A stretch of DNA of 64,000 nucleotides from the NCBI RefSeq assembly GCF_023008405.1, contig NZ_CP095376.1, positions 4,674,001 to 4,738,000 on the forward strand, written 5' to 3'. Origin of the DNA: Amycolatopsis sp. FBCC-B4732. Its GTDB lineage: Bacteria; Actinomycetota; Actinomycetes; Mycobacteriales; Pseudonocardiaceae. Below, piece by piece: positions 43,334 through 52,109 of the stretch (positions are counted from its first letter, which is position 1; the number at the start of each line of letters is the position of its first letter). A program made the position numbers and the translations under genes. The notes beneath the pieces are model-generated. The model did not search any database. It saw only the letters and a list, made by a program, of their open reading frames with translations, and was not told where the DNA came from.

Positions 43334-46300
43334 AGGGTGAACCCGAACCGGGCGACGACCGGGCCCCAGCGCTGGTAGGTGGCGAGGTCGTCGAGCGTGC
43401 CCGGTCGGCGGCCCGCTTCGAGGCCGCGGTGCAGGCGCCCCCATTCCGCGAAATCATGCGGCGACCCGCTGGGCTCGGTGTCGTTCACCAGCTGCGCGAG
43501 GAAGCCGGCCCAGCTGTCGCCGTCGGCGTCCTGGAGGGCGAGGAGCAGCGGGTTCGCCAGCGTCGGGCGCCCGGCGACCGCCGCGAGCAGGGTGAGCACG
43601 GCCTGGAACTCGCCCGGCCGCCCGTCGCCGCCGAGGAAGCGCGAGCGCGACCCGACGTGCCTGGTGGCGCGGATCAGGCGGTAGGTGTTCATCAGCCGCT
43701 TCGCCGCCCGCGGGCTGGTGACCAGCGCGCCCAGCCGTTGGGCGAACTCCACCTCGGGCCCGGTGAGCTCGATCCGCTCCCCCGGCTCGGCGGCGGCCGC
43801 GGACCCGGGCTCGACGTCCAGCTCGGCCCGGGCCGGCGTGCGCTCTTCACCGGTGGTCACGACCGGCCGGCCGGCGTCGATCGTGTCCCGCGGGTCCGCG
43901 GCCACGACCGGCAGGGCGAGGTCCGCGACGCTGCCGATCAGCCGCGCGTAGGCCTCGGGTTCCATTTCCGGGAGGGTGAAGGGGATCTGGAAGATCTTCT
44001 CCAGGTACTCGACCGGCATGCCGCGCAGGTAGGCGTCGGTGCGGGGATCGCCGCCGACGGCGAGGTCGCGGTACTGGTGCCACAGGCTGCTGCTCAGCCA
44101 GCGCGGGTCCACGCCGACGACGACCACGAACAGCTCCAGCGCGAGCAGCAGGTGCACCGCTTCCAGCACTTCGAGGACCTTGGCCGGCGGGCAGCGGTCG
44201 AGGTCGTCGATGTAGAGCACGACCCGGGAGACGGGTTTGACGCCGGCCTCGACGCTCCGGCCGTGGTTGCGCAGCAGGGCGTCGAGGAACCGGAAGTCGC
44301 GGTGCAGCGTGCCGACGACGCCCTGGTGCTTCTGGTACCCGGAGGCGCGATCGTTGAGGAACTCGTACAGCTTCCGCCCGACGCTGAGCGCCTCGGCGGC
44401 AGCCCGGGCGGTCGCGATCTTCTCGTCGAGCGCGGTGATCGCCTGCGTGGTCTCGGCGATCGCGCGTTCGGCGTCGGCGAGTTCGAGGTCCAGGACGCGC
44501 TCCTCACGGCTTCGCTTGCTCCGCAAGGTTTCCCGCGCCTCGTTGGTGATCCGGATCGCGTCCTGGACGTGCCCGAGCGCGGTGTTGACCCGCTTCGCGG
44601 CCGGCCGGAGCTGCTGGGTGACCACGACGATCGAGGCGGCGGTAGCGCCCAGGGAGTAGAGCCACTCCACTCCCCCACGCCCGGCGAGCGCGATGGTGAG
44701 CACGGCCAGCACGGCGATCCCCGCGGCGAGCGTCCCGAACAGGGATTTGTACTTGATGCCACGCCAGAGGGCCGGCAGGTAGCCGGCGGTGGTGCGGAGG
44801 TCCTTGCCGAGCCCGGTGAGTTCGTCGACGGCGGGTTCGAAGCCGAGCTCTTTCGAAATGTCCTTCAGTTTGCCTTGTACTTCGGTGTTTTTCGCGAGTT
44901 CTTTGGCGACTTCGGTGAGCCGGACCTTCTGGATCTCCGCCTTGCGCTTCTTCGTGGCTTCGGTCCGCCGGTCCTCGAGCTGCTTCCGCTCGCCCTCCAG
45001 TTGCGTGCATTCGGCGTCCAATGTGGACTTGGCGTCGCGGTAGGTCTCGAGCTCGGACAGCAGCGCCTCACGTTCGGCGCGGTACGCGTCGCCGTGGCTG
45101 CGGTGCCACTCCTCCCGCTCGCGGGGGTCGACCGGTTCCGGGTCGGCCAGGCGCTCGAAGATCTCGATCGCGAGGCTCGCCCAGAGGCTGGTGTCCGCGT
45201 AGTGCCAGGCGTTGAAGCGGATCTGGGTGATGGAAAAGCCGTCTTCACCGGGGACGCGTCCGGCGATCCGTTCACGCATCTTCTCCATGAAGAAGCTCTT
45301 GCCGGTGCCCCACTTGCCGAAGAGGCCGATGGAGAGGGGCGGGGTGACGTCGGGATCGGTGATGACTTCGCAGACGGCGTTGACGTACCCCTGGACGTCC
45401 AGCTGGTCGGCGCCGCCGGTGCCGTCGTTGCGGTAGCCGTGCGCGAAGCGGATGCCGTTCAGGACGGGCCAGAGGGGCGAGCCGGGCGGGGCGACGGCCT
45501 CGTCGATCTCCGTGAGCAGCGCGCTCCAGGCGCCTTCGCTCTTGAGCGAGTCCAAGAGGTTGGGGGCTTCGAGACCGAGGCCGAGCAGGAACAGCCGCCC
45601 GTCGAGCACCTCGTGGCGGGTCTTCGCGACGACGTCGGCGTCGAACCAGCGCGTGACCAGCTCGTACCACTCGGCCCAGTCGCGCTGCCGGCGCGGACTC
45701 CGGCTGACGACCGACCCCAGCCGGCCGGCGGCGTATTCCGGGTGCCGCCGTCCGATCGCCCGGACGATCTCCACGGTGGTCAGCCCGGTCGCGGGAAGGC
45801 TGTCGGCCACCGCCTGCATGCTGTGCGACAACGGTACCGGACGGCGGGCGCGCGGCCCGGTGAGCCGCGAAAGGCCGGTCAAAGCCGCATCGACGTCGGC
45901 GCCCATTTGCCTCAGCCGTTCCGGCAAGGCGCCGCTTCTGTCGTCACGGACCGACCGCATGATCGCGACGGCGATGTCGGCCAGGTCGACGACCTGCTGG
46001 TCGCGGGGCAGCGACCGCAGGTGGGCGGCGAGGGCGCGGGCGAACCACTCGTGCACCGCTCCTTCTTCGCCGGCCGAGCTGAACGTGACTCTCTCGAGCG
46101 AGAGGATCGAGCCGAGCCGATCGGGTTCCACGCCGCTTTTGAGCAACGCGCGCCTGATGTCCTCGTCCATCATCATGAGCGCCAGGAGCGCGGTGGACCT
46201 GGTGACGCCGGTGGTGTCGCTCGCGCCCTGCTCGCGGCGGTACCGCTGCGCGGCCGAGACCATCGAAGCGAACTCGGCGATCCGGGGGCCCGGCGTGCGG

Positions 46301-46350
46301 CCCTCCTCCTCGATGATTCGCCTGACGGTGGGCGGGGTGTCGTTCACCAC
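43330..46350 (-). CDS. KAP-family P-loop NTPase with Clp-N-like N-terminus
   Basis: This protein of 1006 residues is of the KAP NTPase class. Walker A is GLFGKWGTGKSFF near residue 342 and Walker B with the family DxxDR motif is VVLYIDDLDRCPP near 709. Between them lie a coiled coil (about 415-480) and two membrane helices (about 537-580), as is usual for KAP proteins. The first 160 residues contain two helical pairs (TALLALMMMDEDIRRALLKS, then LPERLRQMGADVDAALTGL) that resemble the repeats of the Clp N-domain. KAP proteins include phage-exclusion PifA, so defence is possible but not shown. It stands alone, 13 bp after an HxlR gene. Confidence 0.88.
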   Translation of the reverse strand: MVNDTPPTVRRIIEEEGRTPGPRIAEFASMVSAAQRYRREQGASDTTGVTRSTALLALMMMDEDIRRALLKSGVEPDRLGSILSLERVTFSSAGEEGAVHEWFARALAAHLRSLPRDQQVVDLADIAVAIMRSVRDDRSGALPERLRQMGADVDAALTGLSRLTGPRARRPVPLSHSMQAVADSLPATGLTTVEIVRAIGRRHPEYAAGRLGSVVSRSPRRQRDWAEWYELVTRWFDADVVAKTRHEVLDGRLFLLGLGLEAPNLLDSLKSEGAWSALLTEIDEAVAPPGSPLWPVLNGIRFAHGYRNDGTGGADQLDVQGYVNAVCEVITDPDVTPPLSIGLFGKWGTGKSFFMEKMRERIAGRVPGEDGFSITQIRFNAWHYADTSLWASLAIEIFERLADPEPVDPREREEWHRSHGDAYRAEREALLSELETYRDAKSTLDAECTQLEGERKQLEDRRTEATKKRKAEIQKVRLTEVAKELAKNTEVQGKLKDISKELGFEPAVDELTGLGKDLRTTAGYLPALWRGIKYKSLFGTLAAGIAVLAVLTIALAGRGGVEWLYSLGATAASIVVVTQQLRPAAKRVNTALGHVQDAIRITNEARETLRSKRSREERVLDLELADAERAIAETTQAITALDEKIATARAAAEALSVGRKLYEFLNDRASGYQKHQGVVGTLHRDFRFLDALLRNHGRSVEAGVKPVSRVVLYIDDLDRCPPAKVLEVLEAVHLLLALELFVVVVGVDPRWLSSSLWHQYRDLAVGGDPRTDAYLRGMPVEYLEKIFQIPFTLPEMEPEAYARLIGSVADLALPVVAADPRDTIDAGRPVVTTGEERTPARAELDVEPGSAAAAEPGERIELTGPEVEFAQRLGALVTSPRAAKRLMNTYRLIRATRHVGSRSRFLGGDGRPGEFQAVLTLLAAVAGRPTLANPLLLALQDADGDSWAGFLAQLVNDTEPSGSPHDFAEWGRLHRGLEAGRRPGTLDDLATYQRWGPVVARFGFTL

Positions 46351-46363
46351 CGGTGAGTCGCCC

Positions 46364-46744
46364 TCAGCCGGTCGATTGTTTCAGCGCCCGGTCGATCGCC
46401 GGCATGTTCTCCTCCGCCCACGTGCGCAACGCGGCCAGCGGGACCTCCAGGGAGAGGCCCAGCTCGGTGAGGCGGTAGTGCACCTTGGGCGGGACCGTCG
46501 GTTCCACCCGGCGGGCGACCAGGCCGTCGTGGGTGAGGCTTTGCAGAGTGGTCGAGAGCATCTTCTGCGAGACGCCCGGCATGCGGCGTTGCAGCTCCGC
46601 GAACCGCACCTCGGCCGGGGCCGCTTCGGCCAGGACCTTGACCGCCATCGACGTCCACTTCGTGCCGATGCGGTCGAGGAGCTTGCGGGTCGGGCAGGCG
46701 GGGTCGAAGAGGTCGCCGCGCGTGCCTCGGGGTGAGGGGGTCAC
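46364..46744 (-). CDS. HxlR-family regulator
   Basis: This winged-helix protein of 126 residues shows the HxlR signature: CPTRKLLDRIGTKWTSMAV, RFAELQRRMPGVSQKML and LTELGLSLEVPL. The Cys in FDPACPTRKLL may be a redox or aldehyde sensor, as in some HxlR proteins. It is divergent from an alpha/beta hydrolase, its probable target. The start is GTG 46744. Confidence 0.92.
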   Translation of the reverse strand: MTPSPRGTRGDLFDPACPTRKLLDRIGTKWTSMAVKVLAEAAPAEVRFAELQRRMPGVSQKMLSTTLQSLTHDGLVARRVEPTVPPKVHYRLTELGLSLEVPLAALRTWAEENMPAIDRALKQSTG

Positions 46745-46793
46745 CTGGAGCTCACCACCTGTCGGGGAAGTGCCTTCTTGGCTCGGCCGGGCT

Positions 46794-46818
46794 GGTTACT
46801 TACGCTCAGCCGGTAACC
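46794..46818. promoter_or_regulatory. Candidate HxlR operator
   Basis: GGTTAC (46794-46799) and GTAACC (46813-46818) form an inverted repeat with a 13-nt spacer. Another AGTAACC follows at 46823. They lie between the divergent hxlR-like and hydrolase starts. Confidence 0.5.
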
Positions 46819-46844
46819 AATAGTAACCCCTTTGAGGAGGTCAC

Positions 46845-47663
46845 GTGCGCGAGCAGCGGGTCAGGGCGAACGGCATCGAGGTGAACGTGGCCGTCGCCGG
46901 GCAGGGACCGGCTTTCCTGCTGCTGCACGGCTTCCCGCACACCTGGCGGTTGTGGACGGAGGTCGTCCCGCACCTGGCCCGGCACCACCGCGTCATCGCG
47001 CCGGACCTGCGCGGCCTCGGCGCGACCACCCGCACCGACGGCGGCTACGACGCCGGAACCCTCGCCTGCGACGCCGAGGCGCTCCTCGACGCGCTGGGCG
47101 AACCCGCGGCGACGGTCGCGGGCATCGACGCGGGTGCGCCACCCGCGTTCCTGCTCGCGATGCGACGGCCGGAGCGGGTGCGGCGGCTCGTGCTGATGGA
47201 GTCGCTGCTCGGGCGGCTGCCCGGCGCCGAGGACTTCCTGGCCGGCGGGCCGCCGTGGTGGTTCGGGTTCCACGCCGTCCCCGGACTCGGGGAGACGGTG
47301 CTCGCCGGGCACGAGGCCGAGTACGTCGACTGGTTCCTCGCCGCGGGGACGCACGGGCGTGGGGTGCCGCCCGCGGTCCGTGACCACTTCACCGCGGCCT
47401 ACACCGGGCGTGAGGCGCTGCGAAGCGCTTTCAGCCACTACCGGGCGATGCCGGAGAGCGCGCGGCAGATCGCGGAGGCCGCCGCGGCCGGCCGCCTCAC
47501 GGTGCCCACTACGGCGATCGGCGCGCACCCGGTGGGTGCTGCGCTCGCACGCCAGCTGCGGCCGGTGGCCGACGACCTCACGGAGCACCTGCTCGAGGAC
47601 TGCGGCCACATCATCCCGCTGGACCGGCCCGACGCCCTGGTGCCGTTGCTGCTCGCCGGCTGA
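46845..47663 (+). CDS. Alpha/beta hydrolase (dehalogenase/epoxide hydrolase-like)
   Basis: This protein of 272 residues has an oxyanion motif LLLHGFPHTWRLW and lid region. The nucleophile elbow is GIDAGAPPA, with Asp in place of Ser, as in haloalkane or haloacetate dehalogenases and epoxide hydrolases (usually GHDWGA). LLEDCGHIIPLDRPD supplies the catalytic His. The substrate is uncertain. The divergent HxlR regulator suggests substrate-induced expression. The start is GTG 46845, after GAGGAGG. Confidence 0.9.
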   Translation: MREQRVRANGIEVNVAVAGQGPAFLLLHGFPHTWRLWTEVVPHLARHHRVIAPDLRGLGATTRTDGGYDAGTLACDAEALLDALGEPAATVAGIDAGAPPAFLLAMRRPERVRRLVLMESLLGRLPGAEDFLAGGPPWWFGFHAVPGLGETVLAGHEAEYVDWFLAAGTHGRGVPPAVRDHFTAAYTGREALRSAFSHYRAMPESARQIAEAAAAGRLTVPTTAIGAHPVGAALARQLRPVADDLTEHLLEDCGHIIPLDRPDALVPLLLAG

Positions 47664-48035
47664 CCGGAGCTGACCGGCCAACGCCGAACGAGCGCTACGC
47701 CCGAGGCCGACTCGAACAACCGGCGCGGATGCACCACGCCTGACTGGCCCCTGCCGGTTCCACAAGTGCCGCGGAACCGGTGCGCCGCAGGCGCTGACGG
47801 CCCTCCGGCGGCGAGATTCGCAGCTGGGCGTCGGCCGCCGCGACGCCGGCGTGGGACAACCCCGCGGGCGATGCTTCCCGAGCAGATCCCAGCGTGCGAG
47901 GGGTCCCAGCAGCCACCGGCAGACGACGACCATGCCGAGCGCGCAGAAGAAGTGCACGATCCACGCCCCGAGCAGCCGAGCTGTGGCCGACCGCCGGCCG
48001 ATCACGGCTCGCCGGCCGAGCAGCTGCTGGTGAGT
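47664..48035. other. Gene-free stretch with a hydrophobic relic frame
   Basis: No supported gene lies here. On the minus strand, 48032-47871 reads as a hydrophobic piece (ARLLGAWIVHFFCALGMVVV) without a plausible start or a matching continuation. It may be the relic of a membrane-protein gene. No repeat or tRNA was seen. Confidence 0.4.
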
Positions 48036-48063
48036 GGGGACCCGGGCGGGCGCCCGGGTCCCC
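48036..48063 (-). terminator. Terminator after the betaine-binding gene
   Basis: A perfect 13-bp stem (GGGGACCCGGGCG and its complement) lies 6 bp past the stop codon. There is no T-tract. Confidence 0.85.
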
Positions 48064-48069
48064 GAAGCG

Positions 48070-48987
48070 TCAGCCCAAGCCCTGCTGTCCCAGCCAGTCC
48101 TTCGCCACGTCCGCTGCCTTCTCACCTTCCGAGTCCACTCGCTTGTTCAGCTCCCGCATCCCCTCCGTCGTCAGCTTCGCGCTCACCGCGTTCACCGCCG
48201 TCGCGAAGTCGGCTCCTCGTTCGTCCAAGACCTTCTTGGTCACCGCCGGGACCACGTTCTCGGTCGGCACGATGTTCAGGTCGTCCTTCAGCGCCACGTA
48301 CTTCGGGTCACCGGCCAGGGGGCTCACCGAGTCGACCGGGATCACCGTCACCGCGCCGGAATCGAGCTGCTGGGCGCGCGGTCCGAGCTCCTGGACCGTC
48401 TGGAACGTCGCGTTCGTCAGCTTGTACACGTCCGTGAAGCCCTTGAAGCACGTCGCGCGCTTCTCGCACTCCGGACCTCCGGCCAGGACGACCTTGTCCA
48501 GCTTCTTCAGGTCGCCGATGGTCGCCAGGCCCTTCGACCGGGCCAGGTCCGCCTTCACGATGTAGGTGTTCTTGTCTTCGGCCGCGGCGTAGTCCAGCAG
48601 CGAGACGCCGCTGGGCTCGAGCAGCTTCGCCAGCTGCTCGTGCTCGCCCTTCGCGTCCTTCACCGGCTCCTTGCCGAAGCCGGCCGCGATCGCGGAACCC
48701 TGGTACTCCGGGATGAACTGCAGCTCGCCCGACTTCAGGGACGGGTAGATCAGCTCCCGCGAGCCCAGGTTCAGCTTCTTCGTCACCGGGTAACCCTTGG
48801 CCTCCAGCGCCTGCGCGTAGATCTCGGCCAGGATCTGGCTGTCGGTGAAGTTGAAGGACGCGACGACGATCGGCGCCCCGCCCTTGCCCGCCGCGGCGGG
48901 TTTGTCGTCCCCGCCGCCGCACGCTGTCAGGCCCAGAGCGGCCACCGCCACCAGCGCGGCCACTCGGATGTTCCGGGTCCAGCCCAC
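48070..48987 (-). CDS. Glycine betaine/choline ABC transporter binding lipoprotein (OpuAC type)
   Basis: This protein of 305 residues has a lipoprotein signal (ALVAVAALGLTAC) with Cys as the lipidation site. The mature part is an OpuAC-type binding fold: VVASFNFTDSQILAEIYAQA, LNLGSRELIYPSLKSGELQF and PEYQGSAIAAGF. It should bind quaternary amines outside the membrane. No permease or ATPase gene is adjacent, so it either serves a transporter encoded elsewhere or works alone. The GTG start at 48987 follows GGAGTGTGGG. Confidence 0.9.
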   Translation of the reverse strand: MGWTRNIRVAALVAVAALGLTACGGGDDKPAAAGKGGAPIVVASFNFTDSQILAEIYAQALEAKGYPVTKKLNLGSRELIYPSLKSGELQFIPEYQGSAIAAGFGKEPVKDAKGEHEQLAKLLEPSGVSLLDYAAAEDKNTYIVKADLARSKGLATIGDLKKLDKVVLAGGPECEKRATCFKGFTDVYKLTNATFQTVQELGPRAQQLDSGAVTVIPVDSVSPLAGDPKYVALKDDLNIVPTENVVPAVTKKVLDERGADFATAVNAVSAKLTTEGMRELNKRVDSEGEKAADVAKDWLGQQGLG

Positions 48988-49064
48988 GTCCCACACTCCT
49001 GTCGTCAAGATCGGACGGTCTCCGACCCTAACCAGCACCACCGACAGAAACCACATGCCGGGAG

Positions 49065-50348
49065 TCACCCGGCCAGGTGCTCACGCAGCGTCGAGCCCTC
49101 GTATTCGGTCCGGTACCGGCCCTTGGCCTGCAGGATCGGCACGACGTGGTCGACGAACGCGGTCAGCTCGTACGGCAGCGTCGATCCCATGATGGTGAAC
49201 CCGTCGACGGCGCCGGCGTCCTGCCAGGTGAGCACGTGATCGGCGAGCTGCTCCGGCGTGCCGACGAAGTGGACCTGCCCCGCTCCCCCGGTGATCCGGG
49301 CCGCGATCTCGCGCAGCGGGGCCTCCGGCCGCTCCCGCGCGGCCGCCGCGAGCTGCTGCAGCCGGGACGAGCCGCCTTCCGCTCGCAGCTCGGCGGGCAG
49401 CGGGGCGTCCGGGTCGAACGCGTCCGGGTCGAGACCCGCCGTGTACAACGCGTTCTGCCAGCGGAACTCCGGGCTGGCCAGCTCTTCGAGCCGCTCCGCG
49501 CGGGCCTTCGCCTCGGCCTCGGTGCCGCCCAGCGTCACCATCAGCGCGGGCAGCACGCGCACGCCGGCAGGGTCCCGGCCCGCCGCGACGACCTGGGCGT
49601 CCAGCTCCGCGCGGAACTTCACCGCCGCCTCCAGCGACGGCGGCCCGGAGAACACCAGCTCCGCGTACCGGGCCGCGAGCCCGATCCCGGCGGCCGACTG
49701 TCCCGCCTGGACGAGCACCGGCCACCCCTGCGGCGGCCGCGGGAACGGCAGGACGCCCTCGACGTCGTGGAACCGGCCGTGGAACCGCGGCGCGTGCAGC
49801 TTCGCGCGGTCCGCCCAGACGCCGTTCTCCCGGTCGCCGACGATCGCGTCGCCGTCCCAGCTGTCCCACACCCGGGTGACGACGTCGACGAACTCGTGCG
49901 CGCGCTCGTACCGGTCGGCGTGGTCGGGGTGGGCCTTCTCGCCGAAGTTCGCCGCCGCCAGCGAAGTGATGGTGGTGACGATGTTCCAGCCCGCGCGCCC
50001 GCCGCTGAGGTGGTCCAGCGTCGCGAACCTCCGCGCGAGCTCCCACGGCTTGTTGTAGGTCGTCGACCCGGTGCCGATCAGGCCGATCTTCTCGGTGACC
50101 GCGGCCAGCGCGGAGAGCACGGCGATCGGGTCGAACTGCGTCTGCGGCAGGTGGGTGGCGCGGTATTCGGCGATGGCGATGTTGTCGGCGAGGAAGATCG
50201 AGTCCATCAGGCCGCGCTCGGCGGTCCGCGCGATGCCGGCGTAGTACGGCAGCCCGAGCACGCCGCGGACGTCGTCGTCCACCACCCGCCACGCGGACTC
50301 GTGGTAGCCGTTCGGCCAGATGAAAGCGTTGAAGTGCAGGGACTTCAC
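49065..50348 (-). CDS. LLM-class flavin monooxygenase (NtaA/SnaA/DszA family)
   Basis: This protein of 427 residues has the bacterial-luciferase-like TIM barrel. Family motifs are FNAFIWPNGYHESAWRV, SGGRAGWNIVTT and WPVLVQAGQSAAGIGLAA. It uses FMNH2 supplied by a reductase to oxidise a C-S or C-N bond in a small molecule. NtaA/DszA homologues act on nitrilotriacetate, dibenzothiophene sulfone or pristinamycin. No flavin reductase gene is adjacent. The GTG start overlaps the previous stop as GTGA. Confidence 0.92.
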   Translation of the reverse strand: MKSLHFNAFIWPNGYHESAWRVVDDDVRGVLGLPYYAGIARTAERGLMDSIFLADNIAIAEYRATHLPQTQFDPIAVLSALAAVTEKIGLIGTGSTTYNKPWELARRFATLDHLSGGRAGWNIVTTITSLAAANFGEKAHPDHADRYERAHEFVDVVTRVWDSWDGDAIVGDRENGVWADRAKLHAPRFHGRFHDVEGVLPFPRPPQGWPVLVQAGQSAAGIGLAARYAELVFSGPPSLEAAVKFRAELDAQVVAAGRDPAGVRVLPALMVTLGGTEAEAKARAERLEELASPEFRWQNALYTAGLDPDAFDPDAPLPAELRAEGGSSRLQQLAAAARERPEAPLREIAARITGGAGQVHFVGTPEQLADHVLTWQDAGAVDGFTIMGSTLPYELTAFVDHVVPILQAKGRYRTEYEGSTLREHLAG

Positions 50349-51481
50349 AGCGAGGCTCCTTCGACGGTCCGTGCCGCGTCGGCGGCGGTGCGCCCGTGGA
50401 CGGCCGGGCGGCCGCCGTAGGGATCGTGCTCCGTCCACAGTGTCGTCGGTGCCGCGGCGCGGACCACGGGCACGACCTCGGCGGCGAAGCGTTCGAGCAT
50501 CGCGAGCTGCTGCTCGTGCGGGATCATCGTCGGCAGGCTGAAGGACTGCAGGTCGTGCCCGAAGGCCTCGTGCCACCACAGGATCTTCTCGGTGATCTGC
50601 CGCGGGCTGCCGACCAGGACCGGGCCGCGCGCGATCGCGTCGTCGATCGTCGGGAACTCCATCGCGTTGCCCGGTGTGTGGTTCCCGGGCTGGTTGAAGT
50701 ACTCGACGATCCGCTCGTAGGTCGGGCCGAACGCCTCCCGCGCCTCCTGCGTGGTGTCGGCCAGGTACAGGAACCCCGCCCCCGCCCCGACGTAGGCGAA
50801 ACGCGGGTCGTGGCCGTGCTCGGCGTAGTGCTTCCGGTAGTGCTCGATCAGCACGGTGTAGTTGTCCCGCGGCTGGATCGCGTTGGCCGAGAAGAGCGGG
50901 TCGCCCCACCGCGCCGCCAGCTCGGCCGAGGTCGACGTCGTGGCCGAACCGTGCCAGACCCGCGGCGCGCCGGCGAACGGGCGCGGCAGGCTGGTGACCC
51001 CGTCGAGCGGACCGCGGAAGCGGCCCGTCCAGGTGACGTCCTCCTCGCGCCAGAGCCGCCGCAGCAGCGCGTACTTCTCCGCGAGCGCGTCCCACTGGTC
51101 GCCGTTCCCGATGCCGAACATCGGCAGCTGGCGCAGCTCGTTGCCCTTGCCGATCACCAGTTCCAGCCGCCCGCGGGACAGCTGGTCGACGGTGGCGTAG
51201 TCCTCGGCGACCCGCAGCGGGTCGTGCACCGGCAGCACCGAGACGCCGGTCTGGATCCGGACGCGGCTCGTCGTCGCCGCGATCGCACCCAGCAGCACGG
51301 TGACGCCGCTGCTCAGGAAGTGCCCGGCGTGGCGCTCGCCGAGCGCGACGGCGTCGAACCCGAACTCCTCGGCGTAGCGCGCTGACGTGAGCGCCTGCGC
51401 GAAGCGCTCGTCGGTGCGGATCCGGCGGCCGGTCACCGGGTTCGTCAGGTGGGGCAGGATGTCCAGGACCTGGAATCTCAT
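50345..51481 (-). CDS. LLM-class luciferase-like monooxygenase
   Basis: This TIM-barrel flavin monooxygenase of 378 residues has FGFDAVALGERHAGHFLSSG near the start, then VSVLPVHDPLRVAEDYATVD and RLELVIGKGNE. It differs in subfamily from its coupled neighbour, which suggests two successive oxidations or two related substrates. It is first in the two-gene operon. The start is ATG 51481. Confidence 0.9.
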   Translation of the reverse strand: MRFQVLDILPHLTNPVTGRRIRTDERFAQALTSARYAEEFGFDAVALGERHAGHFLSSGVTVLLGAIAATTSRVRIQTGVSVLPVHDPLRVAEDYATVDQLSRGRLELVIGKGNELRQLPMFGIGNGDQWDALAEKYALLRRLWREEDVTWTGRFRGPLDGVTSLPRPFAGAPRVWHGSATTSTSAELAARWGDPLFSANAIQPRDNYTVLIEHYRKHYAEHGHDPRFAYVGAGAGFLYLADTTQEAREAFGPTYERIVEYFNQPGNHTPGNAMEFPTIDDAIARGPVLVGSPRQITEKILWWHEAFGHDLQSFSLPTMIPHEQQLAMLERFAAEVVPVVRAAAPTTLWTEHDPYGGRPAVHGRTAADAARTVEGASL

Positions 51482-51566
51482 CGCGTTCCTCGCTCGCGCC
51501 GGGGGTACGCGGTCATCGTGCAGAAACCGCTCCGGCCGGCGGCGGGCGTTCCACCCCTCGGACGGC

Positions 51567-52109
51567 TCAGGCGCGCCGGAGCCCGTTGACCAGGAGCCGC
51601 ACTAGGTGACGCGGGTCGTAGGCGGCGCCCGCGCCGGCGCACAGGCTGCCGACGCCGCGCATCAGCTCGTACGGGTCCTGGCCGGGGGCGATCTCGCCGG
51701 CTTCCGCGGCCGCCTCCAGCAGCTGCGTGCACACCGGGCCGAGGCGCTCGAGGAAGTAGGCGTGCAGCGGGTCGTAGCACGGGTCGTCGGACTGCAGCAC
51801 CGACGCGAGCCCCTGCTTGGTGATCACGAAGTCGACGAACCGGTCGATCCACGCCACCAGCGCCCGGTGCGGGCCTCCTCCGGCCGCGAGCAGCGCCGGG
51901 CCGGCTTCGGCCAGCGACTCGACCTGCAGCCGGTAGACCGCGAGGATCAGGTCCGCGCGGGTCGGGTAGTGGCGGTAGATGGTCGCCGTGCCCACCCCGG
52001 CCCGTGCGGCGATCTCCCGGATGGGCGCCTCGACGCCGGTGGTCACGAACACCGCGGCCGCGGCCTCCAGGACGTTCTCGGCGTTGCGCCGCGCGTCGGC
52101 ACGCTTCAC
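51567..52109 (-). CDS. TetR-family regulator
   Basis: This protein of 180 residues has a TetR helix-turn-helix (IREIAARAGVGTATIYRHYP) and a SCO/SBT-type C-terminal half (YELMRGVGSLCAGAG). It is translationally coupled (GTGA) to the upstream alpha/beta hydrolase, so it probably controls its own operon through the double palindrome at 52853-52897. Confidence 0.92.
   Translation of the reverse strand: MKRADARRNAENVLEAAAAVFVTTGVEAPIREIAARAGVGTATIYRHYPTRADLILAVYRLQVESLAEAGPALLAAGGGPHRALVAWIDRFVDFVITKQGLASVLQSDDPCYDPLHAYFLERLGPVCTQLLEAAAEAGEIAPGQDPYELMRGVGSLCAGAGAAYDPRHLVRLLVNGLRRA

Noticed and set aside
43429..46356. Plus-strand open frame of 975 codons
   Set aside because: It is the antisense shadow of the KAP NTPase and has no recognisable domain.
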